A DNA stretch of 64,000 nt, from the NCBI RefSeq assembly GCF_000091325.1, contig NC_014012.1, positions 4,175,685-4,239,684 of the forward strand. Direction: 5' to 3'. Of the stretch, positions 30,375 through 40,053 are shown piece by piece. Below the pieces are notes generated by a model, which saw nothing but the letters and a program-made list of their open reading frames with translations, had not been told where the DNA came from and made no database searches. The stretch's first letter is position 1. The number at the start of each line of letters is the position of its first letter. The DNA comes from Shewanella violacea DSS12 (GTDB lineage: Bacteria; Pseudomonadota; Gammaproteobacteria; Enterobacterales; Shewanellaceae). A program made the position numbers and the translations under genes.

Positions 30375-31799
30375 ATGGAAGAGATCATTCAACTGGTCAT
30401 ATTTTTAGGGCTAACGGCTACGGTAGGACTCATAACCTACCTCAAGTGTCGCAACATCAAACGAAACGCCAACGACAGCAAGGATTACTTTTTAGCTGGC
30501 GGAGGCCTGAGTTGGGTGGTCGTAGCAGGCTCCTTGATGATGACTAATATCAGCGCCGAGCAGATAGTCGGCATGAACGGCGCCCAGGCTTTACTGGTTG
30601 CCTGGTGGGAAATTGGTGCCGCCATCGGCCTGCTCATCTTGGCAAAATGGCTTATCCCTATCTACTACGAGTATAACTGCACCACGACGACTGAGCTGCT
30701 GGAGCGAAAATACAATGATAAGGGCATTCGTGCCATGGTCTCTGTGCTCTTTATGCTGGGCTATGCCTTCATCTTGCTACCTGTGGTGCTCTACACCGGC
30801 TCACTGTTTATGAAGTCCATGTTTGGCCTACAAATATCCGTCGTAGTCTTGGCCATCATCTTCGCCATTGTCGGCGCCATCTACGCCATTTTCGGCGGTC
30901 TCAGAGCCATCGCCATATCCGACACTTTGAATGGCATAGGTCTGATAGCCATGGGAATTATTGTTTCATATCTGGCCATGAATGCAGTTAACTGGGATCT
31001 CTCAGGCATCCCCATTGAGCGCATTACACTTATTGGCGATGATAACTCAGATATCCCTTGGCATACCTTGTTGACAGGAATGGTCTTCATTCAGATTTTC
31101 TACTGGGGAACCAATATGGTGATCACCCAGAGAGCCCTGGCCGCCAAGTCGGTAAAAGAAGCACAGAAAGGGCTTTATGCCGCCGTGGTGATGAAATTGA
31201 TCGTGCCTTTCATTGTCGTCCTACCCGGAATTGTCGCTTTCAAGCTATATGGTGACGTGGGTGATGTCGCCTATGGAAGGTTGGTAGGTGACCTATTACC
31301 ATCTTGGTTATCCGGCGCTTTCGCGGCTGTAATTGCCGGCGCTGTGTTAAGTTCATTTAACTCTTGCCTTAACTCTGCAGCAGCTCTCTATACCTGTGAT
31401 ATCCACCAGAACTACATCAACCCCAATGCAGATGTGCGTAAGATAGGCACACGTGTGGCCTTGGTCTTCACCTTGATTTCCGTCGCTCTAGTACCCGTTT
31501 TTGCACAATCGGAGAGCATCATCTCCCTGCTGCAGCAGCTCAACGGTCTCTACTCTATGCCTGTACTAGCAGCCTTTATCTGCGCCTTGGTGTTTAAGAA
31601 TGTTAACGCTAAGGCGATCAAGATTGGCCTGGTCTTCGGGGTATTGATATACGCCCTATTCACCTTCGTGTGGAGCCCTTTCCACTTCATACATATGATG
31701 GCGATAACCTTATTTGCGACTATCTTGGTCACCCTTCTACTGAGCAAGTTTGTCTTCGGCGGCCAAGAGGTAGCACCTATCCCAATCACAGAAAGCTAG
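30375..31799 (+). CDS. sodium/galactose-type symporter (SSS family)
   Basis: 474 aa with about 13 hydrophobic segments. The sodium:solute symporter pattern is seen in SKDYFLAGGGLSWVVVAG, MTNISAEQIVGMNG, GGLRAIAISDTLNG, FYWGTNMVITQRAL and AGAVLSSFNSCLNSAA. It resembles vSGLT-like glucose/galactose carriers. Between lacZ and galK it most likely imports galactose released in the periplasm, driven by the sodium gradient. The sugar is inferred from context. A long stem-loop follows. Confidence 0.88.
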   Translation: MEEIIQLVIFLGLTATVGLITYLKCRNIKRNANDSKDYFLAGGGLSWVVVAGSLMMTNISAEQIVGMNGAQALLVAWWEIGAAIGLLILAKWLIPIYYEYNCTTTTELLERKYNDKGIRAMVSVLFMLGYAFILLPVVLYTGSLFMKSMFGLQISVVVLAIIFAIVGAIYAIFGGLRAIAISDTLNGIGLIAMGIIVSYLAMNAVNWDLSGIPIERITLIGDDNSDIPWHTLLTGMVFIQIFYWGTNMVITQRALAAKSVKEAQKGLYAAVVMKLIVPFIVVLPGIVAFKLYGDVGDVAYGRLVGDLLPSWLSGAFAAVIAGAVLSSFNSCLNSAAALYTCDIHQNYINPNADVRKIGTRVALVFTLISVALVPVFAQSESIISLLQQLNGLYSMPVLAAFICALVFKNVNAKAIKIGLVFGVLIYALFTFVWSPFHFIHMMAITLFATILVTLLLSKFVFGGQEVAPIPITES

Positions 31800-31828
31800 G
31801 TCCATAAGACTAAGTCCTAATGTATTGC

Positions 31829-31877
31829 GAAGTAGAGCGAGCTCAAGGAGTTTATTCCTGAGTCATCGCTCTTGCTT
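31829..31877 (+). terminator. imperfect stem-loop after the symporter
   Basis: AGAGCGA (31834-31840) pairs with TCGCTCT (31866-31872), and inside it CTCAAGGA pairs with TCCTGAG with a bulge. No long T-run. Confidence 0.45.
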
Positions 31878-32019
31878 CTATGGTGAATGTCCCACTAAAC
31901 CTAGAAGTTAACCTATAAAAAGGATTAAAAACCACGATAAACGGCTCAATTTGTCTGAATTACATCAGAATATCGAAAAAACTCAGTTACAGCCTTGGCT
32001 TACTCATGCTATAAAAACC

Positions 32020-32040
32020 TATGTAATATTTAATTACATA
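32020..32040. promoter_or_regulatory. perfect 8-bp inverted repeat upstream of galK
   Basis: TATGTAAT-ATTTA-ATTACATA, 124 bp before the galK start. The half-sites TGTAAT/ATTACA resemble those described for HexR, the Shewanella central-carbon regulator, although I could not confirm that this spacing is right for HexR. It is a candidate operator for the galactose genes. Confidence 0.5.
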
Positions 32041-32163
32041 TTTAGTTGACGATACATAAGCTAGATATGAAACAGTAAAATGAAGCGGTCAACAAGTGCC
32101 GTATTTAAACGTCTGCCTAATGGCAGTTATTGAGCAAACAATTTATAAGGGAAGCTTTAAAGC

Positions 32164-33330
32164 ATGTCGAATCCCGCACTGCGCGCGAACAAATTATTTG
32201 TGCAAACCTTTGGCACAACTGCAGACGATCTTTACCTGGCACCTGGCCGGGTAAACTTGATCGGAGAACATACAGATTACAATGATGGTTTTGTCTTGCC
32301 CGCTGCCATCAATTTCCATACGGTCCTCGCCGTAAAGCGCCGAGATGATGATCTCTATCGCGCCGTATCCGATGCCTTCCCCGGAGAAATAAAAGAGTGG
32401 ACCTTCGGACAGGAAGGCACCATGGATCCTGATGATGGCTGGGTTAATTACCTCAAAGGTTTTACTGCAGCCATGGCCGCATCCGGACTCACGGCTAAAG
32501 GACTCGATATCTCTGTGGTTGGTAATGTGCCCTTAGGAGCTGGCCTCTCATCATCGGCCGCCTTAGAAGTAGCCTTCGGCACCGCAGTCAATGATTGCAG
32601 CCAGCTTAGGCTTTCCCCACTCGCCGTAGCCCAGATGGCTCAGCGGGGTGAAAATCAATACGTTGGCTGCGCCTGTGGCATCATGGATCAGATGATCAGC
32701 GCCCTTGGCGAGCAAGATCATGCCCTGCTCATCGATTGCGAAGACCTAGACAGCGAACCGGTTCATATTCCTGATAGCCTGAGCCTGATCATAGTGAATT
32801 CAAATGTTCAGCGCGGACTAGTCAACTCTGAATACAATCTCAGACGAGAGCAATGCGAGGAAGTCGCCGCACACTTCGAAGTAGAAAGCCTCAGACATGT
32901 TGAGCTCTGCCAACTTGAAGCCGCTAAATCTGACTTGTCCGATGTCTGCTACCGACGAGCACGACATGTGCTAACCGAAAACCGCAGAACTCAGCATGCC
33001 AGCCATGCGTTAGAAGCGGGCAATATATCTAAATTAAGCGATCTGATGGCTCAATCCCACGCCTCTATGCGTGATGATTTCGAGATAACAGTGCCAGAAA
33101 TCGATACCTTAGTCGAAATCATCTCACAAGTCATAGGCGAGCGCGGCGGCGTGCGAATGACCGGAGGTGGATTTGGTGGGTGTATCGTGGCCTTAGTGGA
33201 TCATGCCTTGACCGATGCAGTGGTCGAAGCAATTGAGAGTCAATACGCAACAAAGACAGGATTAGAAGCCACTGTTTACCTCTGTTCGGCCAGTGCTGGC
33301 GCGACCCGAGTAAATGAAGAGGTTTATTAA
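32164..33330 (+). CDS. galK: galactokinase
   Basis: 388 aa. GHMP kinase that phosphorylates alpha-D-galactose at C1 with ATP in the cytosol, the first Leloir step. The galactokinase signature GRVNLIGEHTDYNDGFVLP, the ATP loop VPLGAGLSSSAALEVA and the C-terminal MTGGGFGGCIVAL are all present. A 364-bp gap precedes it, so it may have its own promoter. galM follows. galT and galE, needed to use galactose-1-phosphate, are not in this window. Confidence 0.96.
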   Translation: MSNPALRANKLFVQTFGTTADDLYLAPGRVNLIGEHTDYNDGFVLPAAINFHTVLAVKRRDDDLYRAVSDAFPGEIKEWTFGQEGTMDPDDGWVNYLKGFTAAMAASGLTAKGLDISVVGNVPLGAGLSSSAALEVAFGTAVNDCSQLRLSPLAVAQMAQRGENQYVGCACGIMDQMISALGEQDHALLIDCEDLDSEPVHIPDSLSLIIVNSNVQRGLVNSEYNLRREQCEEVAAHFEVESLRHVELCQLEAAKSDLSDVCYRRARHVLTENRRTQHASHALEAGNISKLSDLMAQSHASMRDDFEITVPEIDTLVEIISQVIGERGGVRMTGGGFGGCIVALVDHALTDAVVEAIESQYATKTGLEATVYLCSASAGATRVNEEVY

Positions 33331-33334
33331 AACC

Positions 33335-33375
33335 TTATTATCCAAGGCTCTAGGAACTATTACCTTGGATAATAA
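33335..33375 (+). other. 13-bp stem between galK and galM
   Basis: TTATTATCCAAGG and CCTTGGATAATAA are perfectly complementary with a 15-nt loop. No T-run follows, so it may shape mRNA decay or expression ratio rather than end transcription. Confidence 0.6.
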
Positions 33376-33438
33376 TTGCTCATAAATTAGCTAGCCTTAG
33401 TAACCAATACTTCACATCATTCAATTTAAGGATATCTC

Positions 33439-34473
33439 ATGGTACGTTTTCGCCCGCTAGACTCCTGGACAGATCCTCGTGGTGGTCAAATTGAACGTGT
33501 CAGGATAGATAATGGCATCATAGCCATGGAAGTATTGAGCCTAGGCGGAATAATACGCTCCCTATGGACTCCGGACCGTCATGGCGAGCGAGGCAATATC
33601 GTACTTGGCTGCGATTCAATTGACGATTACCTCAAGCAAGACGCTCACTTAGGCGCTATTGCTGGCAGATATGCCAATCGCGTAGCCAATGCCAGGATGA
33701 GCTTCGGTGAAGATGAATATTTGTTAGATATTAATCAGGCGAGCAATTGCCTCCATGGTGGCACCGAAGGTTTTAATCGTAAGCAATGGCATATGGGGCC
33801 GCTGCCCGATGGCGTTCGTCTTAATTTAGTCAGCCCTGATGGCGATATGGGCTTTCCGGGGATCTGTAACGTACAGCTAGATTATCGATTAGTAGGGAAT
33901 AATCTCTATATGGAGATCTTTGCCGCCGTGAATAAGCCCTGCCCCATTAGCTTGACTCAGCATAGTTATTTCAATCTTGAAGGCAGCGGTTCAACGAGTA
34001 ACGCAGAACATCAATTACAGATAGACAGTACCAAGATGCTAGATCTGGACGCCCATGGGATCCCCACGGGAATGAAAAATGCTACTGGCTCTGTACTAGA
34101 TTTTCGTCGAGCTAAGGCCTTCTCCATGGCCCAAAACCATGAGGAGTTTGTGTCTACATCCGGAATAGATCATTGCTACCTAACGGACTCTTCGGCCTCA
34201 GAATTAACGCGCTTTGGCTGTCTAAGCGCCCCTGAATCTGGCAGAAGTATGACTCTATATACCAATCAGCCCAGTGTGCAGATTTACGGAGCAAATTATC
34301 TTGGGGGAAATCCGGGTAAAGGTGGACAAGCATTAAAATCACATCACGCCATCTGTATCGAGCCCCAGCAACTACCAGACGCTGCTAATCAGCCCACCCT
34401 AGAGGCCGATCCTTGGATAAAGCCAGAAGAGGTTTATCATCATATCAGTCGTTATGAGTTTCATACTTTTTAA
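33439..34473 (+). CDS. galM: aldose 1-epimerase (galactose mutarotase)
   Basis: 344 aa. Interconverts beta- and alpha-galactose so that GalK can act. GALM signatures are seen: AIAGRYANRVANARM, LHGGTEGFNRKQW, SLTQHSYFNLEG with the catalytic His, and AICIEPQQLPDAANQP with the catalytic Glu. AAGGA lies in good position before the ATG. It is the last gene of the galactoside locus. Confidence 0.95.
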   Translation: MVRFRPLDSWTDPRGGQIERVRIDNGIIAMEVLSLGGIIRSLWTPDRHGERGNIVLGCDSIDDYLKQDAHLGAIAGRYANRVANARMSFGEDEYLLDINQASNCLHGGTEGFNRKQWHMGPLPDGVRLNLVSPDGDMGFPGICNVQLDYRLVGNNLYMEIFAAVNKPCPISLTQHSYFNLEGSGSTSNAEHQLQIDSTKMLDLDAHGIPTGMKNATGSVLDFRRAKAFSMAQNHEEFVSTSGIDHCYLTDSSASELTRFGCLSAPESGRSMTLYTNQPSVQIYGANYLGGNPGKGGQALKSHHAICIEPQQLPDAANQPTLEADPWIKPEEVYHHISRYEFHTF

Positions 34474-34479
34474 AAAAAT

Positions 34480-34512
34480 GAACAAAAACGCCTAGGCTTT
34501 AGTAACTAGGCG
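34480..34512 (-). terminator. terminator between galM and the convergent hypothetical gene
   Basis: On the minus strand CGCCTAG, ten-base loop, CTAGGCG followed by TTTTTG. On the plus strand it lacks a T-run. Confidence 0.7.
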
Positions 34513-34539
34513 ATTACAGCGATTCAATGATTAGACAAG

Positions 34540-34977
34540 CTATTCTTCGACCTCACCAGACCAGCCATTAGCAAACTCTCTATCTAGGCACTCTGAGCCA
34601 GGCTCGTTATCCGATGACCCTGTATCTACCTCATTTTTCTTTTTTGATTTTGCCTTAGCCTTAGTAATAAGAGGCTTATGTTTAGTGGCGTTGGCCTCGA
34701 CCCAACCTTGATGCTTCTCCATAAATTCTGAACGGGCCGAATCCCAGGCAGTACCATAGGCATCTTCGGCAGCCTTGATCTTGGCCTTATCCAGGTCGTG
34801 AAGGTTACCCGAGACAATATCTTCGGCATACTCAATAATCGTATCCCTCACCGCATTATAAAGATAAATACGACCCGCTTTAGCTTCAGGAAACTGCTTA
34901 TCGTGGATGACAATTGCATTGCCTCGTGCCGTTCTTAATTCGCCATACCATACTGGTGTTTTTGTCGTGTTATACAT
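34540..34977 (-). CDS. conserved hypothetical protein
   Basis: 145 aa from ATG 34977; the frame opens further up with a TTG but the conserved-looking part starts MYNTTKTPVWYGEL. The N-terminal ~100 residues look globular and mixed alpha/beta. A Lys-rich stretch (TKAKAKSKKKNEV) then leads to an acidic tail, probably disordered. No signal peptide. I do not recognise the family. Confidence 0.6.
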   Translation of the reverse strand: MYNTTKTPVWYGELRTARGNAIVIHDKQFPEAKAGRIYLYNAVRDTIIEYAEDIVSGNLHDLDKAKIKAAEDAYGTAWDSARSEFMEKHQGWVEANATKHKPLITKAKAKSKKKNEVDTGSSDNEPGSECLDREFANGWSGEVEE

Positions 34978-35481
34978 ATATGCCAATACCCTTAAATCAA
35001 CACATACAGGAAGAAGTTTGTTAGTCACTAGCAAGTTAAACTAATCACTACCAATGCACTCATCCAGTGTAGTTTCGGTCAACAAGTACAAATGTTGACC
35101 CATGATAAAAGAAAATCGCCTTACTTTTTCACCGTAAGGCGGCGCTGTGATCTAAACATCTCAGTCAATATCGAATTTAGCTGAAAGACTCAGTAATTCA
35201 AGTTTTTCTTGGTAAAAATTATATAATCCGGGACAAAAAAACCACCAATACCTTTTCTTCGACTCCAGCCAAATAAAAGACAAACTCATGCAGAATCAGC
35301 GTAAACAAATGCCCCAGACTGACTTGCTTAACCTAGAGTGAAGCTGGTAATTGAGATACTGGACTAGTCTTATGACAGTGAGATGTCGGCGATACTAGAA
35401 AATATCTCATCCCTATTGAAACGGCCATTATCGCTACTGTTACAACGGCCTTAACGACTTATCCAGGATGTAAACCAGAGA
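34978..35481. other. intergenic region with one minus-strand hairpin
   Basis: About 500 bp with no convincing ORF. On the minus strand CGCCTTAC / GTAAGGCG (35117-35141) followed by ATTTTCTTTT is a good intrinsic terminator, 340 bp beyond the oxidoreductase stop. It may end a long 3' UTR of that gene or a small RNA. I cannot tell which. Confidence 0.45.
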
Positions 35482-36525
35482 TCAGTTGGTCTCAGGCTCC
35501 TGAACAGTTAACACTATTTTCCCTCTGTGCCGACCCGACTCCATCAGTCTATGGGCAGCGATAGTGTCAGCCAGAGTGAATCTAGCCGATATATTTGGTA
35601 CTAGCTTATTAATATTAGCTTGATCTTGCTGACTCATATTGAGTAATGGCCAAACCTTTTGCCGTAATTCGGCAGCAATTTTGGCCTTAGCCTCTACACT
35701 CTGGGGCCGCAAAGTCGAACCAGTCCAGATGATGCGCTTAGCCATGATCCTGAATATATCCACTTGTGCCTGAGCCCCTCTTTGCATGGCAACAGATACC
35801 ATGCGTCCATCGACAGCTAACGCCTTCAAATTCTGGTTGATAAAATCACCACCAGCAATATCAAACACCAGCTGAACGCCCATATTTGAGGTGTATTCCA
35901 TCACAGGTTTAACAAAATCATCCTGATAATTTAGGGCTAGATCGGCCCCGAGACTCAGACAGTAGTCACATTTATCATCACTGCCCGATGTGGCTATGAC
36001 TCTGGCACCGAATGCTTTAGCCAGGGCTATTGCAGCACTGCCGATCCCACCTGAACCACCATGAATAAGCACAGTTTCCCCAGGTTTCAACCCTGCTCGC
36101 ATAAACAGGTTTCCCCACACAGTGAAGAAAGTTTCCGGAATAGCCGCGGCCTGCTCCAGAGTCCAGCCCTGAGGTATGGGTAAACAATGAGAGGCATACG
36201 TAGCCACATACTCGCCATAGCCTCCTCCCGGCACTAAAGCCGTGACCTTGTCACCAAGTTGCCATTGGGTAACTCCATCTCCAAGAGCACAGATCTCTCC
36301 CGCTACTTCCAGACCCAAAATAGGACTCGCATCCTTAGGAGGCGGATAAGCTCCCCTTCGCTGAGCGACATCGGGACCATTGACTCCGGCGTAAGCGACC
36401 TTGATCAATACCTGTTCTTTAGTAAGGTTAGGCAAGGGAGAGCGCTTGAGAAGCATTACATCGGCGTCGCCTGGATGCTCAAAATCCACATGAAGATAAT
36501 TTTTGGCTAGTGAAGTGTTAGGCAT
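35482..36525 (-). CDS. NAD(P)H-quinone oxidoreductase (medium-chain, zinc-less)
   Basis: 347 aa. Medium-chain dehydrogenase/reductase of the quinone oxidoreductase (PIG3) type: VLIKVAYAGVNGPDVAQRRGAY near the N-terminus, GLEVAGEICALG, and the nucleotide fold ETVLIHGGSGGIGSAAIALAKAFGARVIAT. No zinc-binding cysteines of alcohol dehydrogenases are seen, so a two-electron reduction of quinones or enones is likely. Monocistronic. Confidence 0.88.
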   Translation of the reverse strand: MPNTSLAKNYLHVDFEHPGDADVMLLKRSPLPNLTKEQVLIKVAYAGVNGPDVAQRRGAYPPPKDASPILGLEVAGEICALGDGVTQWQLGDKVTALVPGGGYGEYVATYASHCLPIPQGWTLEQAAAIPETFFTVWGNLFMRAGLKPGETVLIHGGSGGIGSAAIALAKAFGARVIATSGSDDKCDYCLSLGADLALNYQDDFVKPVMEYTSNMGVQLVFDIAGGDFINQNLKALAVDGRMVSVAMQRGAQAQVDIFRIMAKRIIWTGSTLRPQSVEAKAKIAAELRQKVWPLLNMSQQDQANINKLVPNISARFTLADTIAAHRLMESGRHRGKIVLTVQEPETN

Positions 36526-36939
36526 AGTGATACCAATTTCTATTGATGAACTCTTATAAATACACCCCTAGATGCCTCGAATCAATAGATCAAAAATGAG
36601 TAATTTACAGATCTCAGCTTAAGTGCTCAACCAGAAATAAGTCATTATAAATTTATTCAAAGCTAACAAAATCGACAAAACACACTATCAATCAAACGGT
36701 TAAGAACAAAAACAATTAACCTGTTACAAGTATGAACAAAAAACCATCAAATTTATATTGTATATTATATTTTATGTCTATATTGTTATATTTTTGTTAC
36801 ACCAACACCAATTGAAAGTGTTGCATAGTCAGATTTCATGCATGTGGTCACTTCTTTTATATCTACAAGATCTGCTCAGCAGACAGTTAAATCCTGAGCC
36901 AACTAGGCATCAGGAGCAATCAACAATAATGGAGACCCC
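36526..36939. other. AT-rich intergenic region upstream of the collagenase
   Basis: About 410 bp, very AT-rich between 36690 and 36810 (TTATATTGTATATTATATTTT). Probably holds the promoters of the divergent oxidoreductase and collagenase genes. No distinct operator was seen. Confidence 0.4.
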
Positions 36940-39900
36940 ATGAAACTTAAAACCCTGGTCGTCGCACTTGGCTTAGCCACTAGCTTCAGTGCAATGAGTA
37001 ACACACAAGTAAGTAATCACGAGACTAACCTAGCCTCTAATCTAGTCTCACCCACTCAAGCTCTAACTCGAACTGGCTCCCCTTGGGCCAATGCAGAATC
37101 CACATCGGCCCTTGCAGCACCAGGCCCTTTAGGACTCACTGGCCCCATGGCCGCTACCGGTTGTAGCGCATTTATCGGACTCAATGGCCATGCATTGGTC
37201 ACTGAGCTTGCCAACTCAGATCCTCAGTGCGTTAGCCCACTTTATAACCTGAAAGGCCCAGATGCTACGGCGCTATTCAGCGAGTCGAATATGCGCACTG
37301 TCGCCGCTGCCGTACGTGATCGTGCACCTAGCTACACGGGAGTTGATACCACAGGTATCGAGTCACTGATCTATTTCCAGCGCGCCGCACTCTATGTGCA
37401 GTTCTATAGCCCTAACGATGTACCGGCCTACTCGACCGGAGTAAAGTCAGACATCAAGACGCAGATCACTGGCTTATTTAACAACGCTAATATCTGGACC
37501 GTGTCGACAGCAAATTCGGGCGTATTAAAAGAGACCCTAATCCTTATCGACTCTATAGGTCTAGGCGCCGACTTCAACCATATAACCAAAGAAGTACTCT
37601 CCCGCTACGATGCTAGCTGGGAAGTAAACTTTGGTATGAATGCCGCTGCAAACTCGATTTTCACTACCATATTCCGCGCCCAGTGGGATGAGCCTATGAA
37701 GGCGCTTTTTGCCACAGACCACACCATTCTCGATTCGATGAACAATTTCCAATTGAGAAATCGTCATCTGGTAGGCACAGATGCAGAGTACGTACTGACC
37801 AATGCCGTACGTGAGATGTCACGTCTGTACCATATCCCTTCCATGACCAGTCGAGTCAAGACCTTAGTCAAGGCCGTTCTCGACAGCAGCAGTAAGAACG
37901 ATGCGTCTAAGGTGATCTGGATGGCCGCCGCCGAGATGGCCGATTACTACGACCGTGCTAACTGTAACTATTACAACATTTGTGGCTTTAAGGCGCAGCT
38001 AGAAGCCGAGACCTTAACGTTCAACTGGAAGTGCTCGACCACCCTCAAGATACGCGCTCAAGATCTCTATCGCGATCAGGCCAGCTGGGCTTGTAATGTA
38101 CTTAGCAATCAAGAGACCTACTTCCACAGCAAGTTATCTACGGGAAACACTCCTGTTGTTAATGACAATAATGACGATCTGGAACTGATCATCTTCGACA
38201 GCTCTAATGATTATCAATCTTATGCGGGGACTTTCTTCGGTATCGCCACCAATAATGGTGGTATGTATCTGGAAGGCTCACCAGCAGGCCTTAAGAATCA
38301 GGCACGCTTCATCGCCTATGAGGCCGAGTGGCGCAGACCCGATTTCCATGTCTGGAACCTACAACATGAATATGTTCATTATCTAGATGGTCGCTATAAC
38401 CTTCAGGGTGATTTCGGCCGTGCCATCTCAGTTGATACTATCTGGTGGATTGAAGGTTTAGCCGAATACATCTCTTACCGTGATGCCAACACTACGGCAG
38501 TCACTATGGGTGAAACCGGAGAGTTCCCACTTTCAACCATATTCAAGAATAACTACAACTCGGGCCAAGATCGTATCTATCGTTGGGGCTACCTGGCAGT
38601 TCGTTTCATGTTCGAGAATCATAAGGCCGATGTGGATCAGATCTTAGCCTACCTAAGAAACGATCAATACACTGAATATCAAACCTTTATGAATAATATC
38701 GGTACTAGCTATGACAACGAATGGACCGGCTGGCTCGCCAGTGGTTTAAACATTGTCGATAATGGCATTATCGATCACGGCCCATCAGATACCGCCGCGC
38801 TAGCGAGTGGTAAAGAGGGTAACTGGACTGGACCTGTATCGGCCATAAGTACCGACTACTCAGCTTGTACCGTAACCAGTGAAGCCTTTCGCTACACAAC
38901 TGATGCATCTCTGGTCATAGATCAGCCAATGGAGTGTATCGACTCCCAAAATGGCAAAGCCAGTTTCGCCTTCGCCAACGTAGACAGAACCAACCAAACC
39001 CTTTGGATTAAGATTGGCGGCGGATGGGGTGATGCCGATATCTATTACAGCACCACAGGTTGGGCAAGCGGTGAGGTCAATGATGGTTTCGGCATAGGCA
39101 ATGGTAACCATGAGGTTATACAGGTCACCCTGAATCCAAATGAGTATTGGCACTACCTGACACTCTCAGGAGAATATGGAGGACTAGATCTACTCGTCAG
39201 CACCTCAGAGGTATTTGCCGATCCGGATCCTGCTCAAGGTGGTGGAACTAACCCTAATCCAAACCCGAACCCGAACCCAGATCCTAATCCAAATCCAACC
39301 CCAGATTGTGGCACTACAACCATGACTGATGGTCAGCTAACGTTTGGTAAGGATGAGTGTATCAGCGGTGGTACAAGCAGCTTCTACGTCTATGTAGAAG
39401 AGGATAATACTCAGTTAACCATCACTACATCTGGCGGAGCCGGTGATGCAAGCCTCTATTACAACGCAGATACTTGGGCCGATGCTACTAATGCACACGC
39501 TCGCTCAACCAATGCAGGTAACGAGGAATCTATCCAAGTAACGGCTAATATAGGCTGGCGCTATATAGTGATAGATACTGATACCGAGTATAGCGGCGTA
39601 ACCCTTAACGTAAGCTTAGCTGGCGGTAGTACTCCACCAGTGACGCCACCAGCGGGTAATATCAATGATGCCTGTCAGACACTAAACCCAGTGAGTGATA
39701 TTCAACTTACCTCGGGATCGGCAGTCTGTAGCGCCGACGGCATTAATTACTACAGCCTTTGGGTCGATGCAGGTACCACTGAGCTCACAGTCGCGACAGC
39801 CCACGGTACAGGTGATGTTAGCCTATATGGTGGCACTAGCTGGCCCAGTGCTCAGTCGAATTCGGCTTCCTCTACTAATGCTGCCAGCACCAGTGAATCT

Positions 39901-39996
39901 TTCACTGTGAACAACCCCATCGAAGGTTGGTATTACATCACCTTAGAAAGTGAAGTTACCAGCTCAGGTGTGGCCATTCAGGCAGATCTGAAGTAA
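36940..39996 (+). CDS. secreted collagenase, peptidase family M9, with C-terminal PPC-type domains
   Basis: 1018 aa. Signal peptide 1-20 (MKLKTLVVALGLATSFSAMS). An N-terminal M9 activator region precedes the catalytic domain with zinc motif HEYVH (476-480) and the downstream Glu ligand in WWIEGLAEY (about 505), as in Vibrio and Clostridium collagenases. After residue ~620 come PPC-like beta domains, a linker of Asn-Pro/Asp-Pro repeats (about 770-790), and two more PPC domains. These extensions usually aid secretion or substrate binding. GGAG precedes the ATG. Next to other exported proteins it suggests degradation of animal protein. Confidence 0.92.
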   Translation: MKLKTLVVALGLATSFSAMSNTQVSNHETNLASNLVSPTQALTRTGSPWANAESTSALAAPGPLGLTGPMAATGCSAFIGLNGHALVTELANSDPQCVSPLYNLKGPDATALFSESNMRTVAAAVRDRAPSYTGVDTTGIESLIYFQRAALYVQFYSPNDVPAYSTGVKSDIKTQITGLFNNANIWTVSTANSGVLKETLILIDSIGLGADFNHITKEVLSRYDASWEVNFGMNAAANSIFTTIFRAQWDEPMKALFATDHTILDSMNNFQLRNRHLVGTDAEYVLTNAVREMSRLYHIPSMTSRVKTLVKAVLDSSSKNDASKVIWMAAAEMADYYDRANCNYYNICGFKAQLEAETLTFNWKCSTTLKIRAQDLYRDQASWACNVLSNQETYFHSKLSTGNTPVVNDNNDDLELIIFDSSNDYQSYAGTFFGIATNNGGMYLEGSPAGLKNQARFIAYEAEWRRPDFHVWNLQHEYVHYLDGRYNLQGDFGRAISVDTIWWIEGLAEYISYRDANTTAVTMGETGEFPLSTIFKNNYNSGQDRIYRWGYLAVRFMFENHKADVDQILAYLRNDQYTEYQTFMNNIGTSYDNEWTGWLASGLNIVDNGIIDHGPSDTAALASGKEGNWTGPVSAISTDYSACTVTSEAFRYTTDASLVIDQPMECIDSQNGKASFAFANVDRTNQTLWIKIGGGWGDADIYYSTTGWASGEVNDGFGIGNGNHEVIQVTLNPNEYWHYLTLSGEYGGLDLLVSTSEVFADPDPAQGGGTNPNPNPNPNPDPNPNPTPDCGTTTMTDGQLTFGKDECISGGTSSFYVYVEEDNTQLTITTSGGAGDASLYYNADTWADATNAHARSTNAGNEESIQVTANIGWRYIVIDTDTEYSGVTLNVSLAGGSTPPVTPPAGNINDACQTLNPVSDIQLTSGSAVCSADGINYYSLWVDAGTTELTVATAHGTGDVSLYGGTSWPSAQSNSASSTNAASTSESFTVNNPIEGWYYITLESEVTSSGVAIQADLK

Positions 39997-40002
39997 TAAA
40001 CC

Positions 40003-40040
40003 AAGGAACCTAGTGCTTGGATTTAAGCACTAGGTTCCTT
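40003..40040. other. 16-bp perfect hairpin between collagenase and DUF2059 gene
   Basis: AAGGAACCTAGTGCTT and AAGCACTAGGTTCCTT are fully complementary around a six-base loop. It begins 7 bp after the collagenase stop and ends 13 bp before the next ATG. Only a weak T-run follows, so it could be a terminator, an RNase barrier or an attenuator. Confidence 0.75.
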
Positions 40041-40053
40041 ATCTGGAGTTACA

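Noticed and set aside
35290..35343. 17-codon plus-strand ORF in the 35-kb gap
   Set aside because: No Shine-Dalgarno and no sign of conservation.
36758..36943. 61-codon ORF before the collagenase
   Set aside because: It lies in AT-rich promoter sequence, overlaps the collagenase start and has no ribosome binding site.
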